From Rubrimonas cliftonensis (GTDB taxonomy: Bacteria; Pseudomonadota; Alphaproteobacteria; Rhodobacterales; Rhodobacteraceae): 64,000 bases of DNA. The DNA lies in assembly GCF_900107585.1 (NCBI RefSeq), contig NZ_FNQM01000004.1:124001-188000 (forward strand), given 5' to 3'. The position numbers and the translations under genes were made by a program. Below, in pieces: positions 36,503-47,842 of this stretch (within the stretch, counting starts at the first letter, position 1; every line of letters begins with the position of its first letter). The notes below the pieces were generated by a model. That model saw only the letters and a list, made by a program, of their open reading frames with translations. It was not told the DNA's origin and did not search any database.

Positions 36503-39500
36503 GGCCCACCGGCCGACCGGGGCGCCGGCGCCGCTGCGGCTCTGCCTCATCTCGCTCGACAATCACCTCGGCGCCGCGGTCGACCGGGCTCAGGCCGCGC
36601 TCGACGCCGAGGGCGCGGGCGTCGTGGTGACCGCGCATGCGGCGTCGGACTGGTCGGCGAACCCGCAGGCGCTGCACGACGCGCGCGAGGCGGTGGGCCG
36701 GGCGGACATCGTCGTGGCGTCGATGATGTTTCTCGACGAGCACATCCAGATGATCATGCCCGCGCTGGAGGCCCGCAGGCCCCACTGCCGCGCGATGGTC
36801 GGCGTGATGTCGGCGGGCGAGGTCGTCAAGCTCACCCGGCTCGGCCGCATGGACATGAGCGTGGAGCAGACCGGCCCGCTGGCGATGCTGAAGCGCCTGC
36901 GCGGCAAGCCGAAGCCGGGCGCGAAATCCTCCGGCGCCGGGCAGATGAAGATGCTGCGACGCCTGCCGAAAATCCTGAAATACATCCCCGGCAAGGCGCA
37001 GGATCTGCGCGCCTATTTCCTGACCATGCAGTACTACCTCGCCGGCTCCGACGAGAACGTGCTGAACATGATCCGGTTTCTCGTCGGTCGCTACGGCGGT
37101 GCGCCGATGTTGGAGAAGGCCGCGCAGGCGCCGCAGGACTATCCCGACATCGGCGTGTACCACCCCGACCTCAAGGGCCGCATGGCCGAGACGGTCGACG
37201 CCCTGCCGAAGGGCGGAACCGCCGGCACGGTCGGCCTGCTGGTGATGCGCGCCTATGTGCTCTCGGGCGACGCGCGGCACTATGACGGCGCGATCCGCGC
37301 GCTCGAGGCGAAGGGGCTGCGGGTGATCCCGTGCTTCGCCAGCGGGCTCGACCAGCGCCCCGCCATCGAGGCGTTCTTCATGAAGGATGGCCGCCCGGTC
37401 GTGGACGCGGTGGTGTCGCTCACCGGCTTCTCGCTGGTAGGGGGCCCGGCCTACAACGACGCCGCCGGCGCCGAGGCGATGCTGACGCGGCTCGACGTGC
37501 CCTATCTCGCCGCGCACGCGCTGGAGTTCCAGACGCTTGAGGCCTGGCGCGACGGTGCGCGCGGGCTGACGCCGGTCGAGGCGACGATCATGGTCGCCAT
37601 TCCCGAGATCGACGGCGCCACTGGCCCGATCGTGTTCGGCGGGCGCTCGGCGGGGCTGAACGGCCATTGCGGCGGCTGCGCGCGCGAGTGCGACTTCACT
37701 GGTTCGGAGCCGCGCGCGATGCACGCCTGCGCCGAGCGCGCCGAGGTGCTGGCGGCGCGCGTCGACCGGCTGATCCGCCTGCGCCGCGCTGCGCGGGCCG
37801 AGCGGCGGATCGCGATCACGCTCTTCAACTTCCCGCCCAACGCCGGGGCGACGGGGACGGCGGCTTATCTCTCGGTCTTCGAGTCGCTCTTCAACACGTT
37901 GAAGGCGCTGAAGGAGGCCGGCTATTCGGTGGAGGTTCCCGCCACCGTCGACGCGCTGCGGGCGGATGTGCTGCAGGGCAATGCCGAGCGCTTCGGCGCC
38001 GACGCGAACGTGCATGCGCGCATCTCCGCCGAGGACCATGTCCGCCGCGAGCCGCATCTGGCGCAGATCGAGGCGCAGTGGGGCCCGGCGCCGGGCCGCC
38101 AGCTCACCGACGGTCGCGACATCTTTGTGCTGGGCCGCCAGTTCGGCGCCGTCTTCGTCGGCGTGCAGCCGGGCTTCGGCTACGAGGGCGACCCGATGCG
38201 GCTGCTCTTCGAGCGCGGCTTCGCGCCGACCCACGCCTTCAGCGCCTATTACCGCTGGCTGCGCGAGGATTTTCAGGCGCACGCCGTGCTGCATTTCGGC
38301 ACCCATGGCGCGCTGGAGTTCATGCCCGGCAAGCAGGCGGGGCTCGCCGGCGACGACTGGCCCGACCGGCTGATCGGCGATCTGCCGAACTTCTACCTCT
38401 ACGCCGCCAACAACCCTTCGGAGGGCGCGCTTGCGAAGCGGCGCGGGGCGGCGACGCTGATCAGCCACCTGACGCCGCCGCTGGCTGCCGCGGGCCTCTA
38501 CCGCGGGCTGCTCGACCTCAAGGCCTCGCTCGACCGCTGGCGCTCCACGCCGCCGGAGCAGGCGCATGAGCGCGCCGATCTCGCAGAGCTGATCCAGGCG
38601 CAGGCGGCGGCGGTGGACCTCGCCGCGCTGGAGCCGGCCTGGGCCGACGCCGAGGGAGAGGTGGCGGCGCTGGGCCCGAAGCTGCTCGACGTGGAGTACG
38701 CGCTGATCCCCCACGGCCTGCACGTCGTGGGCCGGCCGGCGAGCGAGGCGGCGCGGGCCGACATGCTGGCGGCGGTGGCCGAGGCGGCGGGCGACGCGCT
38801 GCCGCGCGCGGCCATCGACGCGCTGGCGGCGGGGCTCGCCCCGATGGCGGCGGCGCGCGCGCATGGCGGCGACGTGGCCGCGCTGACCCGGCTGAAGGCC
38901 ATCGCCGACAACCTCGCGCGCGACAACGAGACGCCGGCCATCATCCACGCGCTCGACGCGGGCTTCATCCCGCCCGCGCCGGGCGGCGACATCCTGCGCA
39001 GCCCCGACGTGCTGCCGACGGGGCGCAACCTGCACGGCTTCGACCCGTTCCGCCTGCCCTCGGCCTTCGCGATGCAGGACGGCGCGAAGCAGGCCGCGCG
39101 GCTGCTGGCGCGGCACATGGAGGGCGGCAGGCCGCTGCCGCGCACCGTCGCCATCGTCCTGTGGGGCGCCGACAACCTCAAGACCGAGGGCGCGCCGGTG
39201 GCGCAGGCGATGGCGCTGATGGGCGCGGCGCCGCGGCTCGACAGCTACGGCCGCGTCTGCGGCGCGCGGCTTATCCCGCTGGCGGAGCTGGGTCGGCCAC
39301 GCATCGACGTGATGGCGACACTCTCGGGCATCTTCCGCGACCTGCTGCCGATCCAGACGCGGATGCTGGCCGAGGCGGCGTGGCTGGCCGCCAGCGCCGA
39401 CGAGCCGGAGGAAGAAAACTACCTCCGCGCCAACGCGCTGAAGCACATGGCCGAAGCGGGCTGCGACATCGAGACGGCGGCGCTGCGCGTCTTCTCCAAC

Positions 39501-40211
39501 GCCGACGGGGCCTATGGCGCCAACGTCAACATGATGGTGGACGCGGGGACGTTCGAGCACGAGGACGAGCTGGCGGACTGCTACGCGAGGCGCAAGTGCT
39601 TCGCCTACGGCCGCGATGGCCAAGCAAAGGCGCAGCCGGAACTGCTGCAAAGCGTGCTGGGCGGCGTCGATCTCGCCTACCAGAACCTCGAATCGGTCGA
39701 GCTCGGCGTCACCACCATCGACCACTATTTCGACACGCTCGGCGGCATCGGCCGGGCGGTGAAGCGCGCCAAAGGCGAAAGCGCGCCGACCTACATCGGC
39801 GACCAGACGCGCGGCGAGGGCGCGGTGCGCACCCTGTCGGAGCAGGTGGCGCTGGAGACGCGCACGCGGATGCTCAACCCGAAATGGTACGAGCCGATGC
39901 TGGAGCATGGCCACGAGGGCGTGCGCCAGATCGAGGCGAGCGTCACCAACGCCTTCGGCTGGTCGGCCACCACCGGCGAAGTCGCGCCCTGGGTCTACCA
40001 GCGCGTCACCGAGACCTTCGTGCTGGACAAGGCGATGCGCCGCCGTCTGGCCGAGCTGAACCCAAAGGCGTCCGCCCGCCTCGCCAACCGCCTGCTTGAG
40101 GCGAGCGAGCGCAACTACTGGGCGCCCGACGACGCGACGCTGGAGGCGCTCAGGCGCGCCGGCGAGGAACTCGAGGACCGCCTTGAAGGCGTGTCCATCG
40201 CAGCGGAATAG
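36474..40211 (+). CDS. bchH: Magnesium chelatase subunit H
   Basis: 1245 residues, the normal BchH size. It binds protoporphyrin IX and, with BchI and BchD (not in this window), inserts Mg2+, the first committed step to bacteriochlorophyll. Recognisable blocks include [85 protein letters not shown] and [14 protein letters not shown]-like [22 protein letters not shown] 36474 has GGAG seven bases upstream and overlaps bchB by 29 bp; ATG 36492 (11-bp overlap) is an alternative. A very long reverse open frame across this gene is a codon-bias artefact. Confidence 0.96.
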
Positions 40212-41122
<911 letters not shown>

Positions 41123-41123
<1 letters not shown>

Positions 41124-41992
41124 TGACCGACGCCGCCGCACGCGCCGCATCCCATGGCGCTCCCGTGATCGCCCCGGCCGGCTGGGACGCGAAGAAGGCG
41201 CGGCTGACGGAGTATTTCGACCGCACCGCCAGCGAGACCTGGGCGCGGCTGACCTCCGACGCGCCGGTGAGCCGCGTGCGCGCCACCGTGCGCGCGGGTC
41301 GCGACCGGATGCGCGCCACGCTGCTGGACTGGATGGGCGCGGACCTGTCCGGGCTGCGCGTGCTCGACGCCGGCTGCGGGACGGGCGCGCTCGCGGTGGA
41401 GGCGGCGCGGCGCGGCGCGCGGGTGGTGGCGATCGACGTCGCGGGCTCGCTGGTGTCGGTGGCCGCCGAGCGGGCGCCGGCGGACGTCCGCGAGCGGATC
41501 GACTTCCGGGTGGGCGACATGCTGAGCCCCGATCTGGGGCGCTTCGATCACGTCGTCGCGATGGACAGCCTTATCCACTACAGGGCGCAGGCGATGGCCG
41601 AGGCGGCGGCGCGGCTGGCGGCGCTGGCGGACCGCTCGGCGCTCTTCACCTTCTGCCCGCGCACGCCGGCGCTGACGGTGATGCATGCGGCGGGACAGCT
41701 TTTCCCCCGGAGCGACCGCTCGCCGGCCATCGAGCCGGTCTCGGAGCGGCGGCTGCGGCGGCTGGTCGAGGCGCGGCTTGCGTCGCCCTCACCCCGGCCC
41801 TCTCCCGCAGGCGGGAGAGGGGGCGATATCCCCGCGGTCGGCGCGTCGCTGGCCGACGGGGCGCAGGCCTCGCCGCTCGCGCCCCCTCTCCCGCTGGCGG
41901 GAGAGGGCCGGGGTGAGGGCATGCGCTGCCTGCGCACCGAGCGCGTCTCGGCGGGTTTCTACATTTCTCAGGCGCTGGAGATCGCGCGATGA
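41123..41992 (+). CDS. bchM: Magnesium protoporphyrin IX methyltransferase with repeat-encoded insertion
   Basis: 289 residues against about 225-240 in other species. The core is normal: YFDRTASETWARLTSDAPVSRVRATVRAGRDRMRATLLDWMG, SAM motif LDAGCGTGALAVEAARRGARVVAIDVAGSLV, and the C-terminal LRTERVSAGFYISQALEIAR. Between LVEARL and CLRTERV about 48 residues of low-complexity Pro/Ala/Gly text are inserted, encoded by a palindromic repeat at 41785-41920. The reading frame is kept. The enzyme methylates Mg-protoporphyrin before the cyclase step. Since the insertion precedes only the last strand, activity may persist; the protein is not obviously inactivated. Confidence 0.93.
41785..41920. repeat. 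Palindromic repeat element inserted in the bchM coding sequence
   Basis: Outer arms of 24 bp (41785-41808 and 41897-41920) are perfect inverted complements. Each arm end also forms its own 11-bp hairpin: CCCTCTCCCGC (41798-41808) with GCGGGAGAGGG (41811-41821), and the same pair at 41884-41894 and 41897-41907. About 60 bp of unrelated sequence lies between. It translates as PSPAGGRG ... PLPLAGEGRGEG, a text often seen where such intergenic repeats of alphaproteobacteria are read as protein. No other copy was noticed in the window. Confidence 0.85.
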
Positions 41993-42005
41993 CCGGGGAG
42001 GCGAC

Positions 42006-43454
42006 ATGATTCTCGGACCGCAGGGCGTCAAGGGCGTGTTCGCGGCGTTGGGACCGCGCTTCCTGCCTTTCGCCGACGCAGCCAGCGCGGAGCTGCCGCT
42101 TCCGCGGCTGCTGCGCCTGTCGCTCTTTCAGGTGTCGGTCGGCATGGCGGTGGTGCTGCTCAACGGCACGCTGAACCGGGTGATGATCGTGGAGCTCGGC
42201 GTGCCGGCGTGGCTCGTGGCGCTGATGGTCTCCCTGCCGCTGCTGTTCGCGCCTGCGCGCGCCCTGATCGGCTTCCGGTCGGACAACCACAAGTCGGCGC
42301 TGGGCTGGCGGCGCACGCCCTATCTCTGGTTCGGCTCGCTGCTGCAGTTCGGCGGGCTGGCGATCATGCCCTTCGCGCTGATCCTTCTGTCGGGCGACCA
42401 GACGGTTGGGCCGCGCTGGGCCGGCGAGGCGGGCGCGGCGCTCGCGTTCCTGATGGTGGGCGCGGGGATGCACACCACGCAGACGGCGGGGCTGGCGCTG
42501 GCCAGCGACGTGGCGCCGGAGGCCTCCCGCCCGCGGGTGGTGGCGCTGCTCTACGTCATGCTCATGGCGGGCATGGTGCTGAGCGCCCTCGTCTTCGGCT
42601 GGCTGCTGGCGGAGTTCTCGCAGAAGGCGCTGATCCAGGTCGTGCAGGGGGCGGCGGTGGTCACGATCGCGCTCAACCTCGTGGCGCTCTGGGGGCAGGA
42701 GCCGAGGCGTCCCGAACTGACCCGCGCCGACATCGCCCGGCCGCGCTTCATCGACGCCTGGCGCGAGCTCTGCGCCGACGGCCGCGCGATGCGGCTGATG
42801 GCGGCGGTGGCGCTGGGCACGGCGGGCTTCTCGATGCAGGACATCCTGCTGGAGCCCTATGGCGGCGAGATCCTGCATCTCGGCGTCGGCGCGACGACGG
42901 CGCTGACGGCGCTGATGGCGGGCGGCTCGCTCGTCGGCTTCGCGCTGGCGGCGCGCTTCATGACGAAGGGCGGCGACCCGCATCGCATCGCGGCGATGGG
43001 GCCGCTGGCGGGGCTGATCGGCTTCTCCGCGGTGATCTTCGCCGACCCGATGGCGAGCGCGGACCTGTTCCGCTGCGGCGTCGCCATGATCGGCTTCGGC
43101 GCCGGGCTCTTCGCCGTGGGCGCGCTGGTGGCGGCCATGCAGCTGGCGGACGGCGAGGGCCGCCGTTCCGGCCTCGCGCTCGGCGCCTGGGGCGCGGTGC
43201 AGGCGACGGCGGCGGGGCTCGCCATCGCCGCCGGGGGCGCCCTGCGCGACGTCGTCGGCGAGCTGGCGATGTCGGGCCGGCTGGGCGAGGCGCTGATGCG
43301 GCCGGGCACCGGCTACAGCGTCGTCTATCACCTCGAGATCCTGCTGCTCTTTGGCGCGCTGGCGGCCATCGGCCCGCTGGTGCGGCGGCGCGGCGACACC
43401 AGCGACACGCCCGGCGAGAGGTCTTTCGGCCTCGCCGAGTTCCCGACCACCTGA
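42006..43454 (+). CDS. lhaA: Light-harvesting complex assembly protein LhaA (PucC family)
   Basis: 482 residues, twelve hydrophobic segments, major-facilitator-like PucC family. LPLPRLLRLSLFQVSVGMAVVLLNGTLNRVMIVELGVPAWLVALMVSLPLLFAPARALIGFRSD and GWRRTPYLWFGSLLQFGGLAIMPFAL are diagnostic. It helps light-harvesting complex 1 to assemble and may deliver bacteriochlorophyll. The ATG at 42006 is preceded by GGGGAGGCG; the bchM stop is 14 bp upstream. The C terminus RSFGLAEFPTT matches the family. Position between bchM and puhA is the standard order. Confidence 0.96.
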   Translation: MILGPQGVKGVFAALGPRFLPFADAASAELPLPRLLRLSLFQVSVGMAVVLLNGTLNRVMIVELGVPAWLVALMVSLPLLFAPARALIGFRSDNHKSALGWRRTPYLWFGSLLQFGGLAIMPFALILLSGDQTVGPRWAGEAGAALAFLMVGAGMHTTQTAGLALASDVAPEASRPRVVALLYVMLMAGMVLSALVFGWLLAEFSQKALIQVVQGAAVVTIALNLVALWGQEPRRPELTRADIARPRFIDAWRELCADGRAMRLMAAVALGTAGFSMQDILLEPYGGEILHLGVGATTALTALMAGGSLVGFALAARFMTKGGDPHRIAAMGPLAGLIGFSAVIFADPMASADLFRCGVAMIGFGAGLFAVGALVAAMQLADGEGRRSGLALGAWGAVQATAAGLAIAAGGALRDVVGELAMSGRLGEALMRPGTGYSVVYHLEILLLFGALAAIGPLVRRRGDTSDTPGERSFGLAEFPTT

Positions 43455-43493
43455 TCCGGCCGGGGCAGCCCGGGCCATGCGGAGGACTGGACC

Positions 43494-44270
43494 ATGACCA
43501 TCATCGGCGACTTCGACATCGCCCAGCTCGTGCTCTATGCGTTCTGGGCGTTCTTCTTCGGGCTCATCATCTACATCCAGCGCGAGACGATGCGCGAAGG
43601 CTACCCGCTGGAGTCCGAGACCACTGGCAAGCCGGCGATGTTCGGCCCCTGGGGCCTGCCGGCGCCGAAGATCTTCCGCCTGCCGCACGGCCATGGCGAG
43701 GTGATGGCGCCGAACCCCGAGAAGGACGCGCGCGAGATCACCGACCGCAAGTTCGCGCTGCGCCCGACCGAGAAGTGGTCAGGCGCGCCGTTCGAGCCGA
43801 CCGGCGACCCGATGGTGGACGGCGTGGGCCCGGCCTCCTGGGCCGAGCGCAAGGACGTGCCCGAGATGACGCTGCACGGCGACGCCAAGATCGTGCCGCT
43901 TCGAGTCTCGAACGAGTGGTCAGTCGCCGAGGGCGACCGCGACATCCGCGGCTGGAGCGTCACCGGCTGCGACGGCCAGTCCGCCGGCGTGGTGAAGGAC
44001 ATCTGGGTGGATCGCTCCGAGGCGCTGATCCGCTACATCGAGATCGAGCTGCCCGGCGGCGGCAGCGTTCTCGCGCCGATGACCGGCGTGATCGTCGGCA
44101 TGGACGGCAAGACCGTGAAGGTTCACTCGATCACCGCCGCGCAGTTCGCGAAGGTTCCCGCCCTCAAATCCCCCGAGCAGATCACCATGCTCGAGGAGGA
44201 GAAGGTCATGGCCTACTACGCCGGCGGCAAGCTCTACGCCAACGCGGAGAGGGCCGAGCCGTGGATGTGA
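43494..44270 (+). CDS. puhA: Photosynthetic reaction centre H subunit
   Basis: 258 residues with a single N-terminal membrane helix (about 12-30, LVLYAFWAFFFGLIIYIQRETMREGYPLE) and the cytoplasmic PRC barrel: RVSNEWSVAEGDRDIRGWSVTGCDGQSAGVVKDIWVDRSEALIRYIEIEL, ending VPALKSPEQITMLEEEKVMAYYAGGKLYA. It caps the L/M core of the reaction centre and guides proton uptake to QB. Ribosome-binding site GGAGGAC precedes the ATG. The L and M genes (puf) are elsewhere in the genome. Confidence 0.98.
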   Translation: MTIIGDFDIAQLVLYAFWAFFFGLIIYIQRETMREGYPLESETTGKPAMFGPWGLPAPKIFRLPHGHGEVMAPNPEKDAREITDRKFALRPTEKWSGAPFEPTGDPMVDGVGPASWAERKDVPEMTLHGDAKIVPLRVSNEWSVAEGDRDIRGWSVTGCDGQSAGVVKDIWVDRSEALIRYIEIELPGGGSVLAPMTGVIVGMDGKTVKVHSITAAQFAKVPALKSPEQITMLEEEKVMAYYAGGKLYANAERAEPWM

Positions 44271-45031
44271 GCGGAAAGGCGGGGGGGGGCGGTCTGCGCC
44301 GCCTTCTCGCGCGCGCGCCGGTCGTGGGGCGGTTCTTCCGCAACGAGATCGACGGGCGGGACTTCACGCCCGTCGAGGGACTGCCGGGGCTGCTGCCGCG
44401 GGGCGAGAAGCTGCTGTGGCAGGGCCGCCCGCACTGGTTCACGCTGGCCCGCACGGCGTTCTTCGGCGACTGGGTGGCGATCTATTTCGGCGCCCTCGCC
44501 GCATGGCGCGTGACGGACGGCTTTTCCGCCGGGGCGTCGCCCGACCGCATCGCGGCGGAGACGGCGGGCCTCGCGGTGATGGCGGTCGTCTGCCTCGGTC
44601 TCATCGGCCTCGTCGCCTGGGCGACGGCGCGCGCGGCGGTCTACACGCTCACCTCGCGCCGCCTGGTGATGCGGGTCGGCGCGGCGCTGCCGGTGACGCT
44701 GAACCTGCCGTTCCGCCAGATCGCCAACGTCGCGATGAAGTCGCGGGGCGACCGCGGCGACATCGCGGTGTCGCCGGCCGGCGAGGTGCGCATCGCCTAT
44801 CTGATGCTCATGCCCCATGCGCGGCCGTGGCGCTTCATGAAGCCGCAGCCGATGCTGCGCGCCGTGCCCGACGCCCACCGCGTGGCGCGCCTGATGGGCG
44901 AGGCGATCGCGGCGGTTCAGGCCGAGGAGGGCCTCGCCGGGGCGCCCGCGACGACGCGGCCCGCCAAGACGCCGGCCACGGACGCCAGAACGAGCGGCGG
45001 CCGTTCGGGCGGCCTGATCGCCGCGGAATGA
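44261..45031 (+). CDS. puhB: Reaction centre assembly protein PuhB
   Basis: 256 residues. GLPGLLPRGEKLLWQGRPHWFTLARTAFFGDWVAIYFGALAAWR and YTLTSRRLVMRVGAALPVTLNLPFRQIANVAMK are PuhB signatures: a bacterial PH-like domain with about three membrane helices. It promotes assembly of reaction centres with the H subunit. A GTG at 44261 (seven bases after GAGAGGG) is the preferred start, overlapping puhA by 10 bp; GTG 44267, giving a GTGA overlap, is possible. A Gly/Ala/Thr-rich tail of about 35 residues ends the protein. Confidence 0.93.
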   Translation: MDVSGKAGGGGLRRLLARAPVVGRFFRNEIDGRDFTPVEGLPGLLPRGEKLLWQGRPHWFTLARTAFFGDWVAIYFGALAAWRVTDGFSAGASPDRIAAETAGLAVMAVVCLGLIGLVAWATARAAVYTLTSRRLVMRVGAALPVTLNLPFRQIANVAMKSRGDRGDIAVSPAGEVRIAYLMLMPHARPWRFMKPQPMLRAVPDAHRVARLMGEAIAAVQAEEGLAGAPATTRPAKTPATDARTSGGRSGGLIAAE

Positions 45032-45036
45032 ACCGG

Positions 45037-45057
45037 GGCGGCGACGCGGTCGCCGCC
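45037..45057. terminator. GC hairpin between puhB and puhC
   Basis: Arms GGCGGCGAC (45037-45045) and GTCGCCGCC (45049-45057) with a GCG loop, six bases after the puhB stop. The 113-bp gap is the longest inside the rightward cluster. No T-run follows; it may trim or attenuate the transcript between puhB and puhC. Confidence 0.4.
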
Positions 45058-45144
45058 TGACGCGAAGGGGGCCGCGCGCCGCAGGCGGCGCAGGGACGGC
45101 GGCCCCGGGAAGACGGAAGACAGCAGACTTCAGGAGAGCGCGCC

Positions 45145-45618
45145 ATGTCCGACCACGCCGAACGCCGCCACGCCGAGGACCACCACATTCCGCGCGGCCT
45201 CGTGCTGGCCGCCGCGGCGCTGGCGCTCTTCACCATGGTCGCCGTCGTCTACGGCCGGGCGACCGACACGGGGCTGATGCTGGCCCCGCAGGCCGAGGCG
45301 GTCGAGACGCGCTCACTCTACTTCACCGATTCGGCGGACGGGGCGATGGTGGTGACCGACGCCGTGTCAGGCCAGATGGTCGCATTGCTGTCAGAGGGAC
45401 AAGACGGTTTCATTCGGGGAGTGTTGCGTGGGCTGACGCGCGGCCGTGCGGTGACGCGGGAAGGGGGCGACGACGTGCTGGCGCTGACGCGCTGGGACGA
45501 CGGGCGGCTCTCGATCTCCGATCCCGCGACGGGCGAGCGGTTCTTCCTGAACTCGTTCGGGGCGGACAACCTTCAGGCCTTCGCGCGATTGCTGGCGTCA
45601 AGGGAGGACATCCAGTGA
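45145..45618 (+). CDS. puhC: Photosynthetic complex assembly protein PuhC
   Basis: 157 residues. One membrane helix (about 18-37, [25 protein letters not shown]) with the C-terminal domain outside. [48 protein letters not shown] is the PuhC core. It is needed for proper reaction centre/LH1 core complex assembly. CAGGAGAG ribosome-binding site before the ATG. The stop overlaps the next small gene as GTGA. Confidence 0.94.
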   Translation: MSDHAERRHAEDHHIPRGLVLAAAALALFTMVAVVYGRATDTGLMLAPQAEAVETRSLYFTDSADGAMVVTDAVSGQMVALLSEGQDGFIRGVLRGLTRGRAVTREGGDDVLALTRWDDGRLSISDPATGERFFLNSFGADNLQAFARLLASREDIQ

Positions 45619-45944
45619 CAGAGCGCCCGAAGACCGCGCCCATGAGCGCGCCGATCCTGTTCAGGCGACGCTTCGAGGTGCCCTGCACCGTCGAGGTGAG
45701 CCATACCTTCGAGAGCCTCCACGCCCATGTGGCGCTGGACGGCGACGTGGCGGTGGCGCCGGGCGACGAGGTTCTCGTCCACGGCGCGCCCATCGAGGTG
45801 CCCTATGGCGAGGTCCGCACCGAGCGCCGCACCGCGACCGTGACGCAGGCGACGATCTGGGAGCGGATGTGGACCCGCGCCACGGGCGACCTGGAGTTCA
45901 TGGAGCTCTGCGAGTTCTCCTTCAGCGAAGAGGTGCGGCCATGA
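45615..45944 (+). CDS. Conserved small protein of the photosynthesis cluster, function unknown
   Basis: 109 residues from a GTG at 45615; ATG 45642 ([13 protein letters not shown]) is an alternative. It is coupled to puhC and to acsF by four-base overlaps on both sides. The sequence is soluble in character: [87 protein letters not shown] gene in this position occurs in other Rhodobacterales-type clusters, from my recollection of gene order, not from a search. Coupling to acsF suggests a role beside the cyclase or in core-complex assembly; no motif proves it. Two cysteines (C24, C99). Confidence 0.85.
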   Translation: MTERPKTAPMSAPILFRRRFEVPCTVEVSHTFESLHAHVALDGDVAVAPGDEVLVHGAPIEVPYGEVRTERRTATVTQATIWERMWTRATGDLEFMELCEFSFSEEVRP

Positions 45945-47014
45945 ACGCGCACGTCGGCATCGAGCCCAAGGCCGTCAACGACACCACCCGCATGGCGACC
46001 GAGACGACCCTGCTCAACCCGCGCTTCTACACCACCGACTTCGACGAGATGGACAAGCTCGACGTCTCGCCGGTGCGGCAGGAGTGGGACGCGCTGATCG
46101 CCGAGATGAAGGCCGACCCCAACAAGGGCCACTTCAAGAAGACGGCGGACTGGGACGAGGTCGACTTCGAGGGCATGGAGCCCGAGCTGCGCCGCGAGCT
46201 GATCGATTTCCTCGTCTCCTCGCTCACGGCCGAGTTCTCCGGCTGCGTGCTCTACAAGGAGATGAAGAAGCGCGGCTCGAACCCCGACATCTGCGAGCTG
46301 TTCAGCTACATGAGCCGCGACGAGGCCCGCCACGCCGGCTTCATCAACGACGCGCTGAAGGAAGCCAACATCGGCGTGAACCTCGGTTTCCTTACGAAGG
46401 CGAAGAAGTACACCTACTTCAAGCCGAAGTTCATCTACTACGCGACCTATCTCAGCGAGAAGATCGGCTACGCCCGCTACATCACGATCTTCCGGCACCT
46501 CGAGAAGCACCCCGAGAAGCGATTCCACCCGATCTTCAAGTGGTTCCGCGAGTGGTGCAACGACGAGTTCCGCCACGGCGAGGCGTTCTCGCTGCTGATG
46601 CGGGCCGACCGGCGCACGCTGACCGGCCTCAACAAGCTGTGGATCCGCTTCTTCGTGCTGGCGGTGTTCGCCACCATGCATGTCCGCGACATGGCGCGGC
46701 CGGCCTTCCACAAGGCGATGGACATCGACATCGAGGACTACGACCGCGAGGTGTTCCGCGTCACCAGCGAGATCACGAAGCAGTGCTTCCCGATCCAGCT
46801 CGATCTGGAGCATCCCGCCTTCTGGCCGGGGCTGCGGGCGCTCAACCGCATCAACCTCGCGATGGACGATGCGCGGCGGCAGGGCGGGCCGATGGGCTGG
46901 CTGCGCAAGGTCGGCCTCGGCGCCCGCGCGGGCCTCGTGTTCGCGCGGCTCTACCTGCTGCCGGTGAAGCGCTCGGAACTGCCCGAGACCTCGCGTCTGC
47001 AACCGGTCTGGTGA
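45941..47014 (+). CDS. acsF: Aerobic Mg-protoporphyrin IX monomethyl ester oxidative cyclase
   Basis: 357 residues. Diiron carboxylate ligands are visible in [28 protein letters not shown] (ExxH) and [18 protein letters not shown] (ExxH). [52 protein letters not shown] is the conserved N terminus. It forms the isocyclic ring E with O2, marking this as an oxygen-dependent pathway. The ATG overlaps the previous stop (ATGA). The anaerobic cyclase bchE and the accessory bciE are not in the window. Confidence 0.97.
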   Translation: MNAHVGIEPKAVNDTTRMATETTLLNPRFYTTDFDEMDKLDVSPVRQEWDALIAEMKADPNKGHFKKTADWDEVDFEGMEPELRRELIDFLVSSLTAEFSGCVLYKEMKKRGSNPDICELFSYMSRDEARHAGFINDALKEANIGVNLGFLTKAKKYTYFKPKFIYYATYLSEKIGYARYITIFRHLEKHPEKRFHPIFKWFREWCNDEFRHGEAFSLLMRADRRTLTGLNKLWIRFFVLAVFATMHVRDMARPAFHKAMDIDIEDYDREVFRVTSEITKQCFPIQLDLEHPAFWPGLRALNRINLAMDDARRQGGPMGWLRKVGLGARAGLVFARLYLLPVKRSELPETSRLQPVW

Positions 47015-47018
47015 GGCG

Positions 47019-47840
47019 ATGAGCGACGTCTGGCTCGCCCTCGGCTACGCGCTGTTTCTCTGGTGGTTCGGCACCGGGGCGGTTCTGCTGATGGGCCGGA
47101 CGTCGCGCACCATGTCGGCGGGCCTCGCCGTGGGGCTCGGCGTGGTCTCGCTCTGGGGCGTCTGGGCGACGATGGACGCCCAGACGCCGTGGAGCGCGGC
47201 ATGGGCGTTCACGGCGGGCGTGGGCCTCTGGGGCTTCCACGAGGCGACGTTCCTCAGCGGCGCGCTGACCGGGCCGCGCCGCGCGCCGTGCCCCCCCGAC
47301 GCCCGCGGCTGGCGGCGGTTCCGGCTGGCCGCCGCGACGCTGATCCACCACGAGATCGCGCTGGCGCTGACGACGGTCGGCCTCGCGCTGTGGCTGCAGG
47401 GAGCGGCGAATCCCGTGGCGCTCTGGACCTTCGTGGCGCTCTGGGTGTTGCGCCTGTCGGTCAAGTTCAACATCTTTCTCGGCGCGCCGAATGTCGCAGA
47501 CGAGTTTCTGCCTGACGACCTGCGCTATCTCGCCACCTACTTCTCGCCGCGGCCGATGTCGCTGCTGTTCCCGTTTTCCGTGACGTTGGGGACGGTTGCG
47601 GCGGGCGGGCTGCTGCTGCATGCGGTGACGGTGGCGGAGACGGGCTTCGCGGCGACGGGTCTCACGCTCGTCGGCGCATTGACGGCTCTGGGAACGCTGG
47701 AGCACTGGTTTCTGGTCCTGCCGGTGCGCGAAGCCGCGCTCTGGAAGTGGTGGACCGAAAAGCGCGCGGAAAGGCGCGCGAACCGCGCCGACGGGGCGCT
47801 CAAGCTGATGGCGTCGACGGCGCCGACGCCAGGGAGGTGA
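47019..47840 (+). CDS. puhE: Putative photosynthetic complex assembly protein PuhE
   Basis: 273 residues with seven to eight membrane helices (DUF3623). [79 protein letters not shown] and [20 protein letters not shown] are PuhE signatures. In Rhodobacter its loss alters bacteriochlorophyll production and core assembly; the molecular role is unknown. It begins 4 bp after acsF, and its stop is inside the ribosome-binding region (AGGGAGGTGA) of hemA. Confidence 0.94.
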   Translation: MSDVWLALGYALFLWWFGTGAVLLMGRTSRTMSAGLAVGLGVVSLWGVWATMDAQTPWSAAWAFTAGVGLWGFHEATFLSGALTGPRRAPCPPDARGWRRFRLAAATLIHHEIALALTTVGLALWLQGAANPVALWTFVALWVLRLSVKFNIFLGAPNVADEFLPDDLRYLATYFSPRPMSLLFPFSVTLGTVAAGGLLLHAVTVAETGFAATGLTLVGALTALGTLEHWFLVLPVREAALWKWWTEKRAERRANRADGALKLMASTAPTPGR

Positions 47841-47842
47841 CG

